Shown piece after piece: positions 33,112 through 42,721 of a DNA stretch of 50,041 nt (positions are counted from its first letter, which is position 1; each line of letters opens with the position of its first letter). This stretch comes from an uncultured Porphyromonadaceae bacterium (GTDB taxonomy: Bacteria; Bacteroidota; Bacteroidia; Bacteroidales; Muribaculaceae): NCBI GenBank assembly GCA_900548975.1, contig URMS01000020.1:1-50041 (forward strand). The letters are read 5' to 3'. The position numbers and the translations under genes are program-made. The notes below the pieces were generated by a model that was not told the origin of the DNA, did not search any database, and saw only the letters and a list, made by a program, of their open reading frames with translations.

Positions 33112-34917
33112 CTATTCGAAAAAATATGTGCGGTGTTTCACCTTTTTCTCTATCGCTTCGTCATCGGGCGACAGTTTGAGGGCTTCTTTCCAGAATTCCA
33201 CGGCCTCCTTGTGGTCGCCGGTCATGAAGTAGATGTCGCCGGCATGGTCGTAGATTTCGGCCGAGGGCTCGTTCTGCGGATCTACCGGCGCCTCGGATTC
33301 GGGGACGGAGTCGTTTTCGATAATCCCGGAGAGTTTCAGCACCTTGTCCATGACTTCGCGGGCCTTTTTATAGTCTTTCTTTTTGAAGAAGACCCATGCC
33401 TGGGTGTCGAGATATGTCACATTTTCGGGGTCGGATGCGGTGGCGAGCGAGGCGTAGAGTTCTGCGGCGTCGAGATCGACACCGCGTACGCTCATGTAGT
33501 AGGCGGCGTTGTTCATGGCCATGAAGTTCTGCGAGTTAAGCTCGATTGCACGGCGGTAGTCGGCAAAAGCGCTGTCGGCCATTTCGAGAGAATAGAGTAT
33601 GTCGCCGCGTGTGCCGTAGATAAGCGATTTTATCTTGTCATCGAGCAGGCTCATGTCGATTGTGTCGAGGGTCAGGAGAGCCTCGTCGGCGCGTTTGAGC
33701 TGCGAGAGTGCCGCTGCCGCCGACATGGCGAAGTATGGCGACTCGGGGAAGCGGTGAGTGGCTTTCTGAGCCGTGGCGGCCATGTTGCCGGCATCTTCGA
33801 GCTGACCGTAGACTGATATGAGGTTCTGCCACACGTTCTCGTTCTCGGGCTCGAGGTCGATGCTGTAGCTGTACTGCTCGACGGCGCCGGGAAGGTCGCC
33901 GATGGTGGCCTTGTAGTCGCCGTAGAAAGCATGGAGCACGCCTTCGCCCGGGTTGACGTCCTGCAGTACCTCGAACATGTGGTCGATACGCGGGCGCAGG
34001 GTGGAGTCGGCATAGAGCTTTATGACATAGTCGGAGAGAAGTTCGAATTTGGCATCGAACTCGAGCTCGGGCGATTCGAGGGCGCGGAACACCTCGCGGT
34101 CGTAGGCGGCGCTGTCGCCGCGTGTCTGGAAGAACGATGCGCGGGTGAGGTATACGAAGCCGTTGGTCGAGTCGATCTCGCAGGCGCGGTCGAAGAAACG
34201 CAGTGCCGAGTCAGGCATAGACAGGGAGTGGTACACGGTGCCGATGTAAAGGGAGGCCTGGATGTCGGCGGGAGCGTCGGCGTAGAGCTGGCGCAATTCA
34301 GCTATGATATCGGCGGTGTCGCGTTTTGCTGCATAAGCATTGACTTTGCGCGACACAAGCTGCACGTTGCCCCGGAGTCCTTTCTGCAGCCGGTTGTAGA
34401 TGGCCAGAGCACGGTTGATGTCGGCGGTATCGCGGGTGGCGTTGCCGCGGGCCACAAGCGAGGCAGCAAGGTTCATGGCGGGGTCGGTGCGGTCGGGCAG
34501 CAGGCTGTCGAGAGTCTGCCACACGTATATCACATCGTCGATGCGGCCGAGATTTTTGGCTACCGAGGCGTAGAAAGTGGCGTTTTTCTCGTCGGACGGA
34601 TTGGCGAGCCAGCGCTCGCGCAGGGCCTTGTAGGCGTTTTCGATCGTCGAGGAATCGGCGGTATTGTTGGCAAGCTGAATTTCGGCCAGGGCGCCGGCTA
34701 TGAAGGGATCGGCAGGATCAAGCGATGACGCGCGGCGAAGCAGCATGTAATAGTCATCGAAACGGTTCTCGGTGAACGCATTGGCCGCTTCGAGAAATAT
34801 GTATTCGGCTTTGCGCCTGTCGCCCTCGCTGCCCGTGGTGGGCCGTGCGGCGAACGACAGCAGCGTTCCGGCAGCTATCAGCAGGGCTATGAGATATGAG
34901 GTGTATCTTCGGTTCAT
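33112..34917 (-). CDS. TPR-repeat envelope protein
   Basis: This 601-residue protein has an N-terminal signal or anchor (YLIALLIAAGTLLSFAA) and about a dozen TPR-like units. Examples are ADKYIFLEAANAF-type, IDLEPENENVWQNLISVYGQ, IELNSQNFMAMNNAAYYMSV and DHKEAVEFWKEALKLSPDDE. The C-terminal unit is the best match to the canonical repeat. It probably scaffolds envelope or lipoprotein assembly with DUF4292 and the EnvC-like factor. It starts 18 bases after dut. Confidence 0.88.
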   Translation of the reverse strand: MNRRYTSYLIALLIAAGTLLSFAARPTTGSEGDRRKAEYIFLEAANAFTENRFDDYYMLLRRASSLDPADPFIAGALAEIQLANNTADSSTIENAYKALRERWLANPSDEKNATFYASVAKNLGRIDDVIYVWQTLDSLLPDRTDPAMNLAASLVARGNATRDTADINRALAIYNRLQKGLRGNVQLVSRKVNAYAAKRDTADIIAELRQLYADAPADIQASLYIGTVYHSLSMPDSALRFFDRACEIDSTNGFVYLTRASFFQTRGDSAAYDREVFRALESPELEFDAKFELLSDYVIKLYADSTLRPRIDHMFEVLQDVNPGEGVLHAFYGDYKATIGDLPGAVEQYSYSIDLEPENENVWQNLISVYGQLEDAGNMAATAQKATHRFPESPYFAMSAAAALSQLKRADEALLTLDTIDMSLLDDKIKSLIYGTRGDILYSLEMADSAFADYRRAIELNSQNFMAMNNAAYYMSVRGVDLDAAELYASLATASDPENVTYLDTQAWVFFKKKDYKKAREVMDKVLKLSGIIENDSVPESEAPVDPQNEPSAEIYDHAGDIYFMTGDHKEAVEFWKEALKLSPDDEAIEKKVKHRTYFFE

Positions 34918-34935
34918 TGTCGTGGGTGTCTGATG

Positions 34936-35385
<450 letters not shown>

Positions 35386-35446
35386 AGTGTATGTTTTATG
35401 TGGCATAAGCGCGGGCGGATATAGATATATAACACCCGCAGGCGGC

Positions 35447-35773
35447 CTAAAGATTGATGCGGCGTGTGGCCGTTTCTGTTTTAAGTATGTATACGCCGCG
35501 TGAGCCCAGTGTGAGGCGCACTGTTCCCGGCGATATTTTCTTTTTGGTAATCAGCTGGCCTAAAATGGTATATACCCTCACTTCGACAGGCTTCTGGGCC
35601 GAGATGTAGATCTGACGGTCGCGTGTGGTCACCTCGAGAGTGTCGGTGTCGGAGCCGGGAGTCTCTTCGCGTACTTCGACCACTTCCCACACCGGCACGC
35701 GTGTGCCGGCACCGGCCGCGGGAACCGCCGCCAGCGAGAGAACGAGGATCAGTAGCGCGATAATTCTTTTCAT
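35447..35773 (-). CDS. Small secreted protein with sorting-tail-like C terminus
   Basis: This 108-residue protein is almost only a signal peptide (to about AAGAG, residue 22) plus a beta-rich tail. The tail, PVEVRVYTILGQLITKKKIS with SRGVYILKTETATRRINL, resembles the type IX secretion sorting domain, which is normally attached to a large cargo. The ATG overlaps the asparaginase stop (ATGA), so the two are coupled. Function is unknown. Confidence 0.65.
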   Translation of the reverse strand: MKRIIALLILVLSLAAVPAAGAGTRVPVWEVVEVREETPGSDTDTLEVTTRDRQIYISAQKPVEVRVYTILGQLITKKKISPGTVRLTLGSRGVYILKTETATRRINL

Positions 35774-36810
35774 TCGTTGTCTTTTAGTGTCATTTCGCCT
35801 GCTATCGGCCGCTTGAGACGGCTCGATACTTCGGCTGCGTCGTATCCTTCGCCGAAGAGGAACATCATTTTGGTGATGGCGGCCTCGAAGGTGAGGTCTT
35901 CGCCCGATACCACGCCGGTTTCGGCAAGCATGTTGCCGGCAACATAGCGCTTGGGGTGCACGCCGCCGTTGACGCACTGGGTAACGTTGAGTATCACACG
36001 CCCGCTTTCTATGCACTCGCGCACCGCGTCGATGAACCATGCCGATGTCGGGGCGTTGCCTGCTCCGTAGGTGCGCAGCACTATGCCCTTGACGCCCGGG
36101 GTGAAGAGTTGATGCCGCAGCACACTCGGACTCAGACCCGGAAAGAGATCGACTGGCATCACGTTGGTGTCGAGGCTGAAATGGGGTATGAGCGGCTTTT
36201 CTTCGGTTACTTTGCGGAGTACGTCGTGGTTGAACTGTATGCCCAGACCGATTTTGGCAAGCTCGGGGTAGTTGTTGCTCTTGAAGGCGTTGAAGTTGTC
36301 GGCGCTTCGTTTGGTGGAGCGGTTGCCGCGCCACAGATAGTTCTCGAACAGGATTGCTACCTCGCGTACGGTAGGCTTGCCGTCGGCGTTGCGGGCGGCG
36401 GCGATCTGCAGGGCGGTGATGAGGTTTTCCTCGCCGTCGGTGCGCACTTCGCCTATGGGAAGCTGCGATCCGGTGATTATCACCGGTTTATGCAGGTTTT
36501 CGAGCATAAACGACAGCGCCGATGCCGTGTAGGCCATGGTGTCGGTGCCGTGGAGCACCACGAAGCCGTCGTAGTCGTAGTAATTGTCGGCTATGGCATG
36601 GCATATCTGGTTCCAGTGGTCGACATTCATGTCGGAGGAGTCGATTGGCTGGGCGAACTGGATATGGTCGATGTGGTAGTCGAGCATCTTCACTTTCGGC
36701 ACATTCTCTATGAGATGATCGAAGTTGAAGGGACGGAGGGCTTTTGTGACAGGATCTTCGATCATGCCAATGGTACCGCCGGTATAGACTATGAGTATTT
36801 TGGGCTTCAT
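35770..36810 (-). CDS. ansA: Type I L-asparaginase
   Basis: This 346-residue cytosolic enzyme starts ILIVYTGGTIGMIEDP, containing the catalytic Thr of the first triad. It continues with FVVLHGTDTMAYTASALSFM near 83-102, which holds the second Thr-Asp pair, and IITGSQLPIGEVRTDGEENL. Lack of a signal peptide and overall length fit type I (AnsA) rather than the periplasmic type II. It hydrolyses asparagine to aspartate and ammonia. It is coupled to the small secreted protein downstream. Confidence 0.94.
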   Translation of the reverse strand: MKPKILIVYTGGTIGMIEDPVTKALRPFNFDHLIENVPKVKMLDYHIDHIQFAQPIDSSDMNVDHWNQICHAIADNYYDYDGFVVLHGTDTMAYTASALSFMLENLHKPVIITGSQLPIGEVRTDGEENLITALQIAAARNADGKPTVREVAILFENYLWRGNRSTKRSADNFNAFKSNNYPELAKIGLGIQFNHDVLRKVTEEKPLIPHFSLDTNVMPVDLFPGLSPSVLRHQLFTPGVKGIVLRTYGAGNAPTSAWFIDAVRECIESGRVILNVTQCVNGGVHPKRYVAGNMLAETGVVSGEDLTFEAAITKMMFLFGEGYDAAEVSSRLKRPIAGEMTLKDNE

Positions 36811-36886
36811 CGGGAAAAAGACAGATTGACTGGTGTAGTATAAAAAGATGTGTGAGGAGTTAGATAAGGTATAAGATATGACACGG

Positions 36887-36933
36887 CCGGTAATGTCGTC
36901 GTCGGCGCTTTATGCCGACGTACGACAGACCGG
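36887..36933. other. Long interrupted hairpin between metG and ansA
   Basis: CCGGT, TGTCGT and GTCGGC pair in order with GCCGAC, ACGACA and ACCGG, with small bulges. No T-run follows on the minus strand, so its role (RNA stability, weak terminator or repeat) is open. Confidence 0.6.
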
Positions 36934-37001
36934 AGGATGTTTTTGAGTTGTACCGTATCACTCTGTGATTCTGTTTTATACCGTTCAGTACGGATGTCTT
37001 C

Positions 37002-39044
37002 TTATTTTACCTGTGCGCCGGGGCTGACGGGAGCCGAGGGAGCGGCCACCACCAGGCTGCCGTCGGCATTGAGCGCCGACAATATCATGCCCTGCGATTC
37101 GATGCCGCGTATTTTGGCCGGAGCGAGGTTGGCGACGAAAATTACCTGTTTGCCTATCAGATTTTCGGGCTGATAATGCTTGGCTATGCCCGATACTATG
37201 GTGCGCGGTGTGCCGGTGCCGTCGTTGATGCTGAATTTAAGCAGTTTGTCGGCTTTTTTGACACGTTCGCACGATTCGACGGTGCCTATGCGCAGGTCCA
37301 TGCGCGAGAAATCGTCGATGCTTATTTCCTGCTGCACCGGAGCGGGCTTGAAGTTGCGGATATCGTTCTGGCGTTTGGTCTCGACGAGGCGGTCGACCTG
37401 AGCCTGTATAGTGGCGTCGTCGATTTTCTCGAAGAGCAGTTCGGGCTTGCCTATGACGGAGTCGGCCTGGATGGGCTTTTCGCCAACCATGTCCCAGCTG
37501 AGCTTGCCCAGACCGAGGATGCGGCACAGTTTTTCGCTCATGAAGGGCATGAAAGGCTCCATGACGACGGCGAGCGAGGCGCATGTCTGCAGGCTCACGT
37601 TGAGAACGGTGGCCACGCGGTCGGGGTTTTCTTTCCACACTTTCCACGGTTCGGTCTCCTGCAGGTATTTGTTGCCGGCGCGGGCGAAGGCCATGGCGTC
37701 CTTGAGGGCTTCGCGGAAGTGGAAGTTCTCGAGGTTGTCGGTGAGCGATTTTTTCAGTTCGCCCATTTCCGCATAGAGGGCGCGGTCGATGTCCTCGAGC
37801 TGACCTTCGGCAGGCACGGTGCCGTCGAAGTATTTGTGGGTGAGCACCAGCACGCGGTTTATGAAGTTGCCGAGGATGGCTACGAGCTCGTTGTTATTGC
37901 GGGCCTGGAAATCGCGCCAGGTGAAGTCGTTGTCCTTGGTCTCGGGGGCGTTGGCCGTGAGGACGTAGCGCAGCACATCCTGTTTGCCGGGGAAGTCGGC
38001 CAGGTATTCGTGGAGCCATACGGCCCAGTTGCGCGATGTGGATATCTTGTCGCCCTCGAGATTGAGGAATTCGTTGGCCGGAACGTTGTCGGGAAGCTGG
38101 AAGTTATCGCCGTAGGCCATGAGCATGGCCGGGAAGACTATGCAGTGGAACACGATATTGTCCTTGCCGATGAAGTTGATGATGCGTGTCTCGGGGTCTT
38201 TCCACCATGTCTCCCAGCTGTCGGGATAGAGTTCCTTGGTATTCGAGATGTAGCCGATGGGCGCGTCGAACCACACGTAGAGCACCTTCCCCTCGGCGCC
38301 TTCCACAGGCACTGGGACACCCCACGAGAGGTCGCGGCTCACGGCGCGGGGCTGCAGACCCATGTCGAGCCACGATTTGCACTGGCCGTAGACATTGCTT
38401 TTCCACTCCTTGTGGCCTTCGAGAATCCACTCGCGCAGAGCAGGCTCCCAGCGGTCGAGCGGCAGATACCAGTGGCGTGTGGAGCGCATTTCGGGCACGC
38501 TGCCGGTTATGGCGCTGCGCGGGTTGATGAGGTCGGTTGCGTTGAGCGATGTGCCGCAGGCCTCACACTGGTCGCCATAGGCCTTGGGGTTATGGCAGTG
38601 GGGGCATTCGCCGGTCACATAGCGGTCGGCGAGGAACTGGCCTGCCTCGGCGTCGTAGAGCTGCATCGATTCTTTCTCGATGAACTGGCCGTTCTCATAG
38701 AGGCGAGTGAAGAATTCCGAAGCTGTCTCGGAGTGTATGTCGGATGTAGTGCGCGAATATACATCGAAGGAAATACCCAGCCCCTCGAACGATTTTTTGA
38801 TAAGGGCGTGGTAGCGGTCGACGATGTCCTGCGGGGTCACACCCTCGGCGCGTGCCTTGAGGGTGATGGGCACACCGTGCTCGTCGCTGCCGCCGACAAG
38901 TGTCACCGGGCGGCCTGCCAGACGCAGGTAACGTGCATATATATCGGCCGGTACGTACACGCCGGCGAGGTGCCCGATGTGCACGGGACCGTTGGTGTAG
39001 GGGAGTGCTGTGGTAATCAGCGTTCGCTTATATTCTTTGCTCAT
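37002..39044 (-). CDS. metG: Methionine-tRNA ligase
   Basis: This 680-residue class I synthetase has PYTNGPVHIGHLAGVYVPAD near 15-34 (HIGH motif), the zinc knuckle CPHCHN..CEACG near 145-165 and GDKISTSRNWAVW near 330-342 (KMSKS equivalent). A C-terminal tRNA-binding domain (FSRMDLRIGTVESCERVKKA, MILSALNADG) follows. It charges initiator and elongator tRNA-Met. A full promoter precedes it. The AT-rich island begins just upstream. Confidence 0.97.
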   Translation of the reverse strand: MSKEYKRTLITTALPYTNGPVHIGHLAGVYVPADIYARYLRLAGRPVTLVGGSDEHGVPITLKARAEGVTPQDIVDRYHALIKKSFEGLGISFDVYSRTTSDIHSETASEFFTRLYENGQFIEKESMQLYDAEAGQFLADRYVTGECPHCHNPKAYGDQCEACGTSLNATDLINPRSAITGSVPEMRSTRHWYLPLDRWEPALREWILEGHKEWKSNVYGQCKSWLDMGLQPRAVSRDLSWGVPVPVEGAEGKVLYVWFDAPIGYISNTKELYPDSWETWWKDPETRIINFIGKDNIVFHCIVFPAMLMAYGDNFQLPDNVPANEFLNLEGDKISTSRNWAVWLHEYLADFPGKQDVLRYVLTANAPETKDNDFTWRDFQARNNNELVAILGNFINRVLVLTHKYFDGTVPAEGQLEDIDRALYAEMGELKKSLTDNLENFHFREALKDAMAFARAGNKYLQETEPWKVWKENPDRVATVLNVSLQTCASLAVVMEPFMPFMSEKLCRILGLGKLSWDMVGEKPIQADSVIGKPELLFEKIDDATIQAQVDRLVETKRQNDIRNFKPAPVQQEISIDDFSRMDLRIGTVESCERVKKADKLLKFSINDGTGTPRTIVSGIAKHYQPENLIGKQVIFVANLAPAKIRGIESQGMILSALNADGSLVVAAPSAPVSPGAQVK

Positions 39045-39091
39045 TTTCTTAGGCTTGCTTTCACAGACGCGACGCGTCCTTGTTTAAACCG

Positions 39092-39122
39092 CAAATTTAG
39101 CAAAAAATACTAAAAGCGCAAA
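39092..39122 (-). promoter_or_regulatory. Promoter of metG
   Basis: On the minus strand, TTTG (39122-39119), a 19-base spacer and TAAATTTG (39099-39092) match the consensus, leaving a leader of about 40 bases. Confidence 0.75.
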
Positions 39123-39285
39123 GCCTGCGCCGCCGCCCCCGCCAAAAACCGCCTAAATTCGGTTCTGCTTTTTTGTGAGAGTTATGCCAGTTCTTATAAA
39201 CAGTTCAATCCTGATATCATAATAGGAGTAAAGCGATATTTCTTCGATACTCGTAAATTAAGTATATACTTGGCGGATAATAAAG

Positions 39286-39732
39286 TTAATAATCTTCTAA
39301 CCAAGTATTATTAAAATGCTTTATGAACAGATTGTATTTATCTTCGTGAGTGGATTTTTGCTGTCGATTAATTAACTCATTAGGATAATCTTTATCCAAA
39401 TCTTGAATTATTTGAGTTTCAATTTCGGTGAGCAAATCAAACATATTGTATTTATATGGAGAGTTAACTGAAATTGTACCAAAACTAATGTACTTTCTTC
39501 CGTAAGCTTGTGTCCATTTAGTATTATCTCTAAAATGTTCCTTTAATCTCTTATAAAAACTTCTTGTCGTTACCCCAACATAAAGAGGTGATTTCTTTTC
39601 CTCGCCGTTTCTAATATATCGTCGAGTAATGAAGTAGAGTCCTGTCTCATTTATAATATTTTCAGCATCCCACGCCTCGTTTATATGCATTTCGGGACCC
39701 CAATATACTTTTACTTTGTTATAGTAGACCAT
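39286..39732 (-). CDS. GIY-YIG nuclease-like protein
   Basis: This 148-residue protein has GLYFITRRYI near 31-40 and SPLYVGVTTRSFYKRLKEHF near 48-67. This matches the GIY...YVG and Arg-containing motifs of the GIY-YIG fold. A later Glu near 105 (LLTEIETQII) may be the metal ligand. The family includes homing, repair and restriction nucleases; the target is unknown. The gene is AT-rich, unlike metG, and lies in the accessory island. A minus-strand TAACTTTG box (39750-39743) is 10 bases before its start. Confidence 0.72.
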   Translation of the reverse strand: MVYYNKVKVYWGPEMHINEAWDAENIINETGLYFITRRYIRNGEEKKSPLYVGVTTRSFYKRLKEHFRDNTKWTQAYGRKYISFGTISVNSPYKYNMFDLLTEIETQIIQDLDKDYPNELINRQQKSTHEDKYNLFIKHFNNTWLEDY

Positions 39733-39857
39733 AGTTTATTGGCAAAGTTAAAAAAATCGATTAATATAGCTTTCAAATAAATGATAAAGTTAACGAAAAT
39801 ATTTGATATAGAGAGCATACTTCGCGGATTTTTAGTAGCTTTGCGCTGAAAACCACC

Positions 39858-40625
39858 ATGAAAAAGACAGACAAGTCGAAATATTATCTCTTCATTGACG
39901 AATGCGGAGACCATAATCTCGCGAAGTACGACCCCGGATTCCCGGTTTTTACTTTGTGCGGAATTCTTGTGTCCCGGCAGAATCTCAATGCGCTGAATAA
40001 GGCTTTTGAGGAATTGAAGATAGAGATATTCGGTACCAAAGATGTTGTTATCCATTCTGTTGACATTCGTAAATGGCGTGGACCATTCTCGGTTCTGGCT
40101 GATGAGGCATTAAGAGTGAGATTCTTTGAAGGCATCGAAAAAATACTGAGCCAAAATAAAGCTTATGTAATTGTAAGCTGCACGATTCTTAAAGAGCAAC
40201 TTAGTAAATTCTGCGTCCGTGGCGAGGAAGATGACGTTTATGGTTTATCTCTGTCATATCTGATTGAGAGAAGCATCTTCTGTGTTGACAATGAAGTTAA
40301 GGCGCATGCCATGCCTGAGATTTCCATTGTCGTAGAGCGGCGAGGCAAGAAAGAGGATAACAAACTCCTCAACTATTATAACGGTCTGCGCAACCGTGGA
40401 ACAAAATGGGTGGCTCCCGACAGATTAAGGGCAAGAATAAGTGATTTCGGTTTCAATAACAAGACAGACAATATCATCGGGTTGCAGATAGCTGACTTGA
40501 TAGCCTATCCTGTAACCATTCACCTGCTTCACCCCGAAAGACATAATCCGTCATACGAAGCTGTAAAGCACAATATTTTCCAAGACAACGGAGTGCTGTT
40601 GGGGCAGAAAGTAATACCGCATTAA
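39858..40625 (+). CDS. DUF3800 protein (RNase H-like fold)
   Basis: This 255-residue protein starts with YYLFIDECGDHNL near 9-21, the DUF3800 signature. KTDNIIGLQIADLIAYPVTI near 209-228 is the other conserved block, with an acidic residue expected at the metal site. DUF3800 proteins have an RNase H-like fold and often sit in mobile or defence loci, but no activity is established for most. A -7 box TAGCTTTG (39836-39843) lies 14 bases before the ATG. It is divergent from the GIY-YIG gene. Confidence 0.85.
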   Translation: MKKTDKSKYYLFIDECGDHNLAKYDPGFPVFTLCGILVSRQNLNALNKAFEELKIEIFGTKDVVIHSVDIRKWRGPFSVLADEALRVRFFEGIEKILSQNKAYVIVSCTILKEQLSKFCVRGEEDDVYGLSLSYLIERSIFCVDNEVKAHAMPEISIVVERRGKKEDNKLLNYYNGLRNRGTKWVAPDRLRARISDFGFNNKTDNIIGLQIADLIAYPVTIHLLHPERHNPSYEAVKHNIFQDNGVLLGQKVIPH

Positions 40626-40629
40626 ATAA

Positions 40630-40735
40630 AAAAGAGCGGCCTTGCGACTGCTCTTCCCGACCGGGCAAAACCGATCCCTAAAATCGTTGCTTACGCACTC
40701 GAAGTATTTCTTTCAAGGGGAAACTACCCTTTGTG
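40630..40735 (-). ncRNA. Candidate small RNA with its own promoter and terminator
   Basis: On the minus strand a full promoter (TTTG 40771-40768, 20-base spacer, TATCTTTG 40747-40740) is followed by about 105 bases without a plausible frame, ending in a terminator. The terminator stem (40654-40632) has a GCAA tetraloop and runs into TTTTTT. The 5' part folds CTTTCA/TGAAAG around GGG/CCC (40737-40708). It could belong to a known Bacteroidales RNA class such as Bacteroidales-1 or 6S, but I cannot confirm this by eye. Confidence 0.7.
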
Positions 40736-40739
40736 AAAG

Positions 40740-40771
40740 CAAAGATAGTAAACATTTTTGGACTCCACAAA
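40740..40771 (-). promoter_or_regulatory. Promoter of the candidate small RNA
   Basis: TTTG (40771-40768), 20-base spacer and TATCTTTG (40747-40740) on the minus strand form one of the best promoter matches in the window. No gene follows for more than 800 bases on this strand except the small RNA candidate. Confidence 0.75.
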
Positions 40772-41011
40772 ATTTTAACACACCATTCCAACGAAAAGTT
40801 TTTATTCACTGTGATTGCAGGTTCAACTGTAGAGTCCAAGGGCAAGTGCAAAATTAGCGATTTGGAATCTTCATAAATACGGTTCTGTTACCGATTTATT
40901 CTATTGGTATTGAAGGATCGGTCCTCTGTTTTGTCTGCATGGCTATCTGTAGATAATATATTAGGCAATTTTTTAGAAATTTAATACGTTATATAGTAAA
41001 AACATGCGGAA
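40772..41011. other. AT-rich intergenic stretch without recognised features
   Basis: Between the small RNA promoter and the lipoprotein gene at 41012 I see no coding frame, strong hairpin or full promoter. Confidence 0.5.
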
Positions 41012-41848
41012 ATGAGATACACACTGTTCGTCGTTTTTATATCAATTGTTCTTTCGTCTTGTTCTGACAATAACGAACCGATGCCTGATGTCTGTTCTCA
41101 GGTTACAGAAATAACAAATGGCAAATCAGATTTCCGCAATATTTTCTACGACGATTATGGTCGTGCCATTAAATACGTCGCTATCGTTCCGGACGGAAAC
41201 ATCACTTCGACATATTCCTATCATGGCAATGATATGATTAAAATTCACACAGAGGTGATAACTTACGGTCTGTTCGATAATGAGGATGTGATTAGAGAGT
41301 ATGACGATGAAATGTATCTTGAAAACGGACAAGCCCGATATTGCGACGGAATATTTACTACAAATCAGTTGGGACACGGTTCTATATTTCAAAAGAAATA
41401 CAGACACGAATTTTTGTATAGTTCTGACAACCATTTAAACGTAATAAAAAATACGGAATGGAATAAACGCGGCGATTCGTGGGCGTACGATAAACCCTGG
41501 TCATGGGATAATTATTATAAATGGGAGAATAATAATCTGATTACTGTAGAAAATTATGCCGGTAAGAAAGTACCGACATATATTTACAAATATACCTATT
41601 CTTCAATTTCAGGGGTTCAGAATATTTTGCCAATACATTTGGACCGATTTCAGTATTATCCCTTGCAACTTAAAGGATATTTCGGAGCTGAACCGGAAAA
41701 TCTCATAATAGGTATTGAGCAGATACGACCTGGTGCTCCTGTTTCCGAGGCCCTGTACCGATATACAATCAATGATAATATAATAACCAATTACGTAGAA
41801 ACCCGTGACGGAGTCGACGATGATTACATAGTTGACTGGACACAATAA
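41012..41848 (+). CDS. Hypothetical lipoprotein (DUF4595-like)
   Basis: This 278-residue lipoprotein has a signal ending VLSSC (Cys17). The mature part consists of YD-like strands, for example RNIFYDDYGRAIKYVAIVPD, RHEFLYSSDNHLNVIK and LYRYTINDNIITNYVE, resembling DUF4595-type Bacteroidota lipoproteins. The gene is clearly AT-rich and lies in the accessory island. Function is unknown. Confidence 0.6.
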   Translation: MRYTLFVVFISIVLSSCSDNNEPMPDVCSQVTEITNGKSDFRNIFYDDYGRAIKYVAIVPDGNITSTYSYHGNDMIKIHTEVITYGLFDNEDVIREYDDEMYLENGQARYCDGIFTTNQLGHGSIFQKKYRHEFLYSSDNHLNVIKNTEWNKRGDSWAYDKPWSWDNYYKWENNNLITVENYAGKKVPTYIYKYTYSSISGVQNILPIHLDRFQYYPLQLKGYFGAEPENLIIGIEQIRPGAPVSEALYRYTINDNIITNYVETRDGVDDDYIVDWTQ

Positions 41849-41981
41849 TTAATACTCAAACTTGGCAATCAAATTTGGATATGCACTTATCAAAACACTT
41901 TGAGCATAATCTAACTAAGTTTTTTGATCTAAATATTGCCATTCTGTTTTGTAGACGAGTTAATATTCTTCGTTAGTGATT

Positions 41982-42248
41982 TTAGCCTACCGTGATAATT
42001 GGCTGTCCGAAGAAAGAGGAGAGCATTGCGAGCGTAGCAATGGTGAAATTGTGCTGACCGCTCAGCCATTTAGTGATTTCGCTGGGTCTGCGTCCGAGAG
42101 CCTCAGCAAACTGTTTCTTCGATAACCCTTTTTGTCTCATAAGTGTATCTATGCGATCGGATATCTCAAAAGAGAGATCAACCTCTGCCTGAACGTTTGC
42201 CGGAATTGGACCGAGCATTTCTTCGAGTGTCTTAGAGGTACGCTTCAT
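41982..42248 (-). CDS. XRE/HigA-type antitoxin
   Basis: This 88-residue protein has a helix-turn-helix near 35-65 (LSKKQFAEALGRRPSEITKW then LSGQHNFTI), typical of the HigA/XRE family. It starts 4 bases inside the upstream toxin-like gene (ATGA overlap), giving toxin-antitoxin order as in HigBA. The antitoxin would neutralise the toxin and repress the operon. Confidence 0.85.
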   Translation of the reverse strand: MKRTSKTLEEMLGPIPANVQAEVDLSFEISDRIDTLMRQKGLSKKQFAEALGRRPSEITKWLSGQHNFTIATLAMLSSFFGQPIITVG

Positions 42249-42721
42249 AGCTCAAATATATTGTCAGTTTCTATTGTCGATTCTGTAATATTCACGTTGC
42301 CGTTGGCTACTTCCTGTCTGAGCAGTTTCTCGAATTTTTGCAAGGTCATCACATACCCATTAAGAAGTGTGTCGTCTTCATATCGCTGAGATTTTTTCAC
42401 ACCACCGTTACCCAATACGAGTAGCTTATCTGACAAGCGCAGACAGTAAAGACGCAATTTGGAGGTAGTAACGGGCAGTGCGACAACAGAATCATTCATC
42501 TTGCCCTCCGGGCGGAAGTAGCGTTCTAATGCACCGGTCTTGGCTATACGTTTGATAAATGCGGCGATCCGCGAGAAATCTTCGCTGTATTCGGCATCTT
42601 CTCTGAATTTGCTTACAAATTTTTCAAATTCAGATTCGACATCACGAAGAAACTGCAACGTATAGATTGTGCAGTTCTCACCATCTTGGATAAGATATAA
42701 TTCCACTTCGCCCATGGGCAT
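42245..42721 (-). CDS. HigB/RelE-like toxin (Gp49 family)
   Basis: This 158-residue protein starts LYLIQDGENCTIYTLQFLRD and has AKTGALERYFRPEGKMNDSV, LYCLRLSDKLLVLGNGGVKK and LLNGYVMTLQKFEKLL. This pattern fits the RelE/HigB-like Gp49 family, longer than usual because of a C-terminal tail. Such toxins cleave mRNA on the ribosome. A TACCTTTG box at 42755-42748 lies 26 bases upstream. The alternative ATG at 42715 is equally possible. Confidence 0.75.
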   Translation of the reverse strand: MPMGEVELYLIQDGENCTIYTLQFLRDVESEFEKFVSKFREDAEYSEDFSRIAAFIKRIAKTGALERYFRPEGKMNDSVVALPVTTSKLRLYCLRLSDKLLVLGNGGVKKSQRYEDDTLLNGYVMTLQKFEKLLRQEVANGNVNITESTIETDNIFEL

